Below, piece after piece: positions 59,550 through 64,000 of a DNA stretch of 64,000 bases. A model generated the notes under the pieces. It was not told the DNA's origin. It did not search any database and was given only the letters and a program-made list of their open reading frames with translations. A program made the position numbers and the translations under genes. This DNA comes from Morinoia aosen (Eukaryota; Arthropoda; Malacostraca; Amphipoda; Talitridae): positions 10,124,001 through 10,188,000 of the forward strand of contig CM059563.1 of the NCBI GenBank assembly GCA_030386875.1, read 5' to 3'. How positions within the stretch are numbered: the stretch's first letter is position 1; each line of letters begins with the position of its first letter.

Positions 59550-60215
59550 TTCAATAAGAGGAAGAAAGAACGCACCACCAATATGGAGTAGGGGGATTAG
59601 ATTAGATTATTAGTTATTTTAAGCTTCCCTATCCTTAACAAATGAGACCCAAAGAGAGGAAGGAAGAAGGCACCATCTAGTATGGAGTTGAGGGAACGCA
59701 GAATCTACGCAGAAAAGGCATAGAAACAGTAAGATGAGAAAGAAGTTCATGAAACAAGATCACCGTTGAAGAAGAAAGTAGTAGGTGCTGAAAAACAGGA
59801 CAGCAGTGAACCGAAAAAAAAGATGGTCCGTAACAAAACAAAAACCTATGTTATTTTAACACGAAGAAATCCTACCTAACCTTTAGCTCGGGCCCTCAAA
59901 TTGTCCCCTTGAAAGCGCTAATTCCCATAGATAAAATAGTTGTATCCCCCTGAGGGGATGGAGTAGGGGAACGGGGAATTAAAGAACAAGGTGTCCTCCC
60001 TGCGCATAGGAACAAGGCGTTGAGCAAGAAATTTATGAAACAAGATAAAAGCTGAGAAAAAAGTAGCAGGTGCCAAAATTGAACCAAAAACAAATAATTT
60101 GGAACAAAAGATAAACATTTTCTATTTAAAAAAAAATAGTACGCACTACCGAACCCTTCAACTCAGGGTCTCCCACCTTCCAAATCCGTTAATGTTTTAG
60201 TCTCATAATCTAATC
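59550..60215 (-). mobile_element. Older CTAAT-tailed retroposon (antisense), host of a nested copy
   Basis: GAGGAAGAAAGAACGCACCA at 59559 and, after the inserted copy, GGGGAACGGGGAATTAAAG, GCATAGGAACAAGGCG, ATGAAACAAGATAAAAGCTG and AGTAGCAGGTGCC follow the family in reverse complement. It is much more diverged than its guest, and its 5' end is not recognisable. Confidence 0.7.
59595..59957 (-). mobile_element. CTAAT-tailed retroposon, full-length antisense copy inside an older copy
   Basis: A 363-bp minus-strand copy runs from GATTAGATTAGATTA (tail) to GTATCCCCCTGAGGGG (5' end). It is flanked by an exact 12-bp duplication ATGGAGTAGGGG (59583-59594 and 59958-59969), which is itself part of the older copy. 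It is the most complete member after copy G. Confidence 0.93.
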
Positions 60216-61287
60216 TAAATAAATAAATCATAGCTGAGTGAGAATGTTAAGCTATTAAACACACACGCAGAATCACAATGGTAACGTTGGGCAATGTCTA
60301 AACCACATCAAAAATACGTGAGAATAGGTGGAGGTAAAACACTAAAATTAGCGTAATAGTTGAAATACTTCGGGACACAACGCAACCAGTCGAAATTAAT
60401 ACTAAGATCAATAAGGATTCTTAAAGCTGTAATAGAGAAAAATAATAAAGATAAACCGCACTTGAGTAGGTAGTCAGGTCTCCGAAAAACTCTTACCTAC
60501 TAAAATAACTGATTTCTTGGAACTCCTGCATCCTCATCTGGCACAGGTAACTCGCGACATCCAACTGAACGCCGAGCCTCTAATAACATTTTAAAACTAG
60601 AACACACTAATTGAAAACACCACTACCTTTGCTCCTTTCCTTCAATAACCAAGAAAAAAGCTCAGGATTGTTTGTGTAAATCACTGAAAAGCGTAAAACG
60701 TCTCATGAGAGACGAAGTTGAGAAAAACAAGAGAAGCGAATGAACGATAAATGAGATAATCGTTTACAGTAGTTTTCACGCGAACAATCTGGATTGTTAT
60801 TCGTGGCCTTGGTCCCTATGTCTAAAGTTGAAGTAAGAATTCAACCGCAGGTAAAAGTTTTCCCATTGATAAACTATTTCACTGTAGATTACACGAACTC
60901 CCCTTGCTCTAAATGCAACAAAAGATTAGCAACTAGGATTGACAGAGCAGTGGCTCTAATAGGATTCTTGCAAGTTTCATCCCAGAAATGATCATTCACA
61001 CTCACTACTAACCATTGTTAAATATAAAAGAGTACCAAAGAAAAAAATATTAAGATACCTTAAGCGACTAGTCTTACGAGTTTATGTTTAAATGCCACAA
61101 ACAGAATGGCTTCTAAAAATGTTGCTGGCAGCATGAAATTGGGAGCATTTGTCATGGTAAAAACTAAGCAGCCACCAAACTGTATCGTCAACTAGAATGG
61201 TTTCTAAAAATATAACTGACGGCATTTCGAAGTAGAGGGAATTTATAAAGTAAAAAAAACGCCTCCATGAAATAAAATCCACAATAA
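60216..61287. other. Intergenic, no recognisable feature
   Basis: AT-rich sequence without coding potential. A short phrase with AATGGTTTCTAAAAATATAAC and its relative AATGGCTTCTAAAAATGTTGC (cores GGTTTCTAAAAATAT and GGCTTCTAAAAATGT, near 61195 and 61107) recurs locally. Confidence 0.5.
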
Positions 61288-61571
61288 TAATAGCAACAAA
61301 TACGATCCAAAAAGAGGAAGGAAGAAAGCACCATTTAGTATGAAATTAAGGGAACGCAGAACCTATGCAGAAAGGGCATAGAAACAGTAAGATGAGAAAG
61401 AAGTTCATGAAACAAGACCAAAGTTGAAAAAGAAAGTAGTAGGTGCTGAAAAAAACAGGACAGCAGTGAACCGAAAAAAGATGGTCCGTAACAAAACAAA
61501 AACCTATTCTATTTTGACAAAAAGAAAGCCTACCCAACCTTTAGCTCGAGCCCTCACATTGTCCCCTGGGA
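61288..61571 (-). mobile_element. CTAAT-tailed retroposon, antisense partial copy
   Basis: It matches the family in reverse complement from CAAATACGATCCAAAAAGAG to CCCTCACATTGTCCCCTGG. Both the CTAAT tail and the first ~45 bp of the 5' end are missing. The match to copy G is close. Confidence 0.88.
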
Positions 61572-63205
61572 GTGTTGACAACATTAACAAATTCCACAGT
61601 GTACTTACAGTTGGAGGAGCTAGCAACAATTCATTAAGAAATACTCAAGAGTAAAAGAGCGTAAATTGAATTTACAATCGTAGTAATTTCAAAGTTAGTG
61701 ATTGATAATATGAGTATCACAGAAGAAGTTGCTAAATAGATCCGAGTGGTTTGCACATCTTACGACAGAAACGCTCGAGCAAGGAAGAAGTATTTTTATG
61801 AATATACCAAGCAATGAATGTCATGAATATGTTAACTTACAACAAGCAATGAGGTAGCTCAGTACAGATAAAGAGGCCTAGCGTACTGCTGATGCCAACA
61901 TTAGCTTATGACACGAGTCATGGGCAATTTACAACACTCACTACGGCACCAGGAGCATTCGCAGCGTCTGGGAGCCAGTTAGTACCACACGAACTCCACC
62001 GAACAACAAAGGAAAGAACCAATATAACTGGCAATTTGAGATATTTTTGCACTAAGATCACGAACAAATATTTTGCCCAAAAAACAATCGCAGCGTACAT
62101 AAACGAATAAATTGAAAAATGGGATACATAATTGGAAAAAAAACTACGACACCGTTTGTACAAAAATTAGCATTAAAGAGCGAATTACAAATTATGCTGT
62201 GCATTTAATGGACAAACTTCATGCGATTCAAATTCTTCTTAAAAGCAATACTTTACTTTCGACCCACGCTCTTAATGCAGCCTAGTGCATATAATTACTC
62301 GGTTACCTTTGGTTCGAAATTTTATAAGATTCTCATTAGCCTAATTACATTTCAAGTAAAAATGTTATTAATAACAGGATTACAGAGCGTACGAAGACAA
62401 ATAAAACTGCTTATTGGACACTGAACTTTCAGTTTGGGTTCTAACATTACGTCTTGCGCTCCTGGACTGATATTTGCAACAACAATCCCGGATCACTCTG
62501 CTCACCTCCCACCACGCACGCGAGACACACGCGGCGCAGTTTACAATACCCTAGTCCCACAGTGGGCAAGTGCGCAAGCAGCTGTACTGTGATGACGCAC
62601 GTCGAATATGATTATGCACACAACACGAGTGAACAGATAACCTTTCCAAGCCAACACAGGAGAAAAAACCTTGACATTGGTGCAAAAATGTTAAAATCCT
62701 TACGTTCATTTAAAATACAGTGTTTGAACATAAGTAATTGTAATTGTACAACTAATATTGTACAACTCAATTTTTTGGTGTAATATGAAAATTTCGAGCT
62801 GTAGTTTGGGGTAAAAAGTACATACAGGTAGTTCCAAATACCAGAAACAGAACAAAATTAAATTACTGACAACAATAGTGTAACTAAACAAAGAAATGGA
62901 TAGTAGAACAGAGGAATTTTGCCAAAATTGATGTAATGTTAAATTGTTGTCATTTCACTGCACGATTTGAGCATCTCAACTAAAGATATTTCAAAAGGCT
63001 TTCAGGAGCATACATAAACAGACTACGATCGATACAATTATTACCTCTCCAATTTTGTGCAAAATGAACGATGAGGAAACACAGTGCTGAAAGTCAAAGA
63101 AATGCCTGAAGCTATTCAAAAGCAAATAAGACTTTGTGAAAAAATTAACCTATAACCCAATTGATGAGCATGTTAAGGCTCCCTATTCAACTCTTGGGCC
63201 AAAGG
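61572..63205. other. Intergenic, no recognisable feature
   Basis: AT-rich DNA with a modest GC rise near 62490-62560. No coding signal, repeat family or promoter could be supported. Confidence 0.5.
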
Positions 63206-63412
63206 TTGGGAGCAGCGAGAGACTGAGGCAACAGTTGGCAAGCAGCGAGCAAAAGACTGGCGCAACAGTTGGGAAGCAGCGAGCAAAAGACTGGCGCAAC
63301 AGTTGGGAAGCAGCGAGCATAAGACTGGAGCAACAGTTGGGAAGCAGCGAGCATAAGACTGGAGCAACAGTTGGGAAGCAGCGAGCAAAAGACTGGGGCA
63401 ACAGTTGGGAAT
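63206..63412 (+). repeat. 34-bp tandem repeat, about 6 copies
   Basis: The unit starts TTGGGAAGCAGCGAGCAAAA and ends GACTGGCGCAACAG; the variable positions are AAAAG/ATAAG and GGCGC/GGAGC/GGGGC. Since 34 is not a multiple of 3, successive copies pass through all three frames; all of them, on both strands, stay open, which makes several overlapping false ORFs. Confidence 0.95.
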
Positions 63413-63633
63413 AGTGATGCAAAAAACGGTTTTATTTGATTGCGTTTTTTTTGCAAAAAAAAAACGTGTTTTTTATGTATTTTTTTCTCACCTAAATTTT
63501 GTTAAGTATATGTCTGGGTTTTTTTTGGACACCTGAAATATATTAATATCCATGTTTTTTAGTCATTTTATTGTTATAAAAACATCAAAAAGAAAGCATA
63601 CAGTAAAAGTGGTGGCAGATAACCCACAATTAC
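63413..63633. other. Short AT-rich spacer
   Basis: Poly-T/poly-A-rich sequence (TTTTTTTTGC and AAAAAAAAAACG blocks at about 63445-63466) between the 34-bp repeat and the TIR element; nothing else is visible. Confidence 0.6.
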
Positions 63634-64000
63634 CTAGAGGCGTCTAAGAGGAACAGCAGGAGCCACAGAACTTATATTGATGGAGTCAAAATTCAAAGCT
63701 TACTATCTCTACTAAGTCTGATTTTATTTTTATGTGACCAAAAAAATCAGACATAGCAGAGATATATGCAGGCAGAGATAGATGCAGAGATAACAATGGA
63801 GAACTGCGACGTTTACTGGTACGATGTTGTACAGGTAGGGATGCGGACCAAATGCGCGGGCCCTAAAGAGCTCACCGCTTATAAGACCTCTGAGCACAGG
63901 GGTAGGGAGGCATGCTTGCTCGCACAGATAATAAGCTCTGAATTTTGACTCCATCAATATAAGTTCTATGGCTTCTGCTGTACCTCTTAGACTCCTCTAG
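63634..64000. mobile_element. TIR element (MITE-like) at window edge
   Basis: About 75 bp at each end are inverted copies: CTAGAGGCGTCTAAGAGGAA at 63634 pairs with TACCTCTTAGACTCCTCTAG ending at 64000, and the arms share ACTTATATTGATGGAGTCAA. The interior of about 220 bp has no transposase. The true right end and any target duplication may lie beyond the window. Confidence 0.85.

Noticed and set aside
60530..60547. Phrase CCTCATCTGGCACAGG shared with DCTN1 exon 6 (22440)
   Set aside because: Only about 15 bp, no extension on either side; likely chance.

Overview
The window is eukaryotic and almost certainly from an arthropod, most likely a pancrustacean (insect or crustacean). It has AT-rich introns with GT-AG junctions, a single 26-exon gene spread over about 44 kb, several classes of LINE, short retroposons, DNA transposons and long satellite arrays. 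The species cannot be named from the sequence alone.

The central gene is DCTN1, encoding dynactin p150-Glued (plus strand, 13407 to 57859). I could follow every exon from a CAP-Gly start to the C-terminal stop. All junction phases agree, and the spliced coding length is 3936 nt (1311 codons plus stop), close to the roughly 1265-1280 residues known for fly and human p150. The protein order is: CAP-Gly, short basic exons, Ser/Thr/Pro/Gly linker, long coiled coil 1, intercoil domain, coiled coil 2 and C-terminal tail. The product is the microtubule-binding and dynein-binding arm of dynactin.

Left flank (1-13400): an I-type LINE with RNase H, broken by three in-frame stops (1-4472); a short pogo/Tigger DNA transposon relic with TA duplications (4518-5281); the terminal exon of an unrecognised upstream gene (5528-5755); a GC-rich promoter-like block with a 37-bp repeat (8568-8921); and a 5'-truncated LINE with an intact 1012-codon ORF (9998-13297), whose tail ends about 110 bp before the DCTN1 start codon.

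Introns: a 692-bp foldback element (15079-15770); a series of about 56-bp repeats that duplicates the exon 10 donor site (30272-30680); a tRNA-headed SINE (33620-33900) and a truncated relative (43741-43885); a 24-bp minisatellite next to exon 17; and the 7.2-kb intron 12. That intron holds an 18-bp satellite (34917-41252) split by a 3.64-kb element with terminal inverted repeats, which itself contains a short retroposon copy and a broken LINE.

A recurring ~360-bp retroposon family with a CTAAT-type tail is the most informative repeat. It shows three clean target-site duplications (14, 12 and 12 bp) and two independent cases of insertion into its own kind. All copies inside DCTN1 introns are in the sense orientation and all copies downstream of the gene are antisense.

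Right flank (57860-64000): intergenic DNA with antisense retroposon copies, a 34-bp tandem repeat (63206-63412) and a terminal-inverted-repeat element running to the window edge (63634-64000). I saw no RNA gene, CRISPR array or complete second cellular gene. The novelty here lies in repeat biology and possible splicing effects rather than in a new enzyme system.
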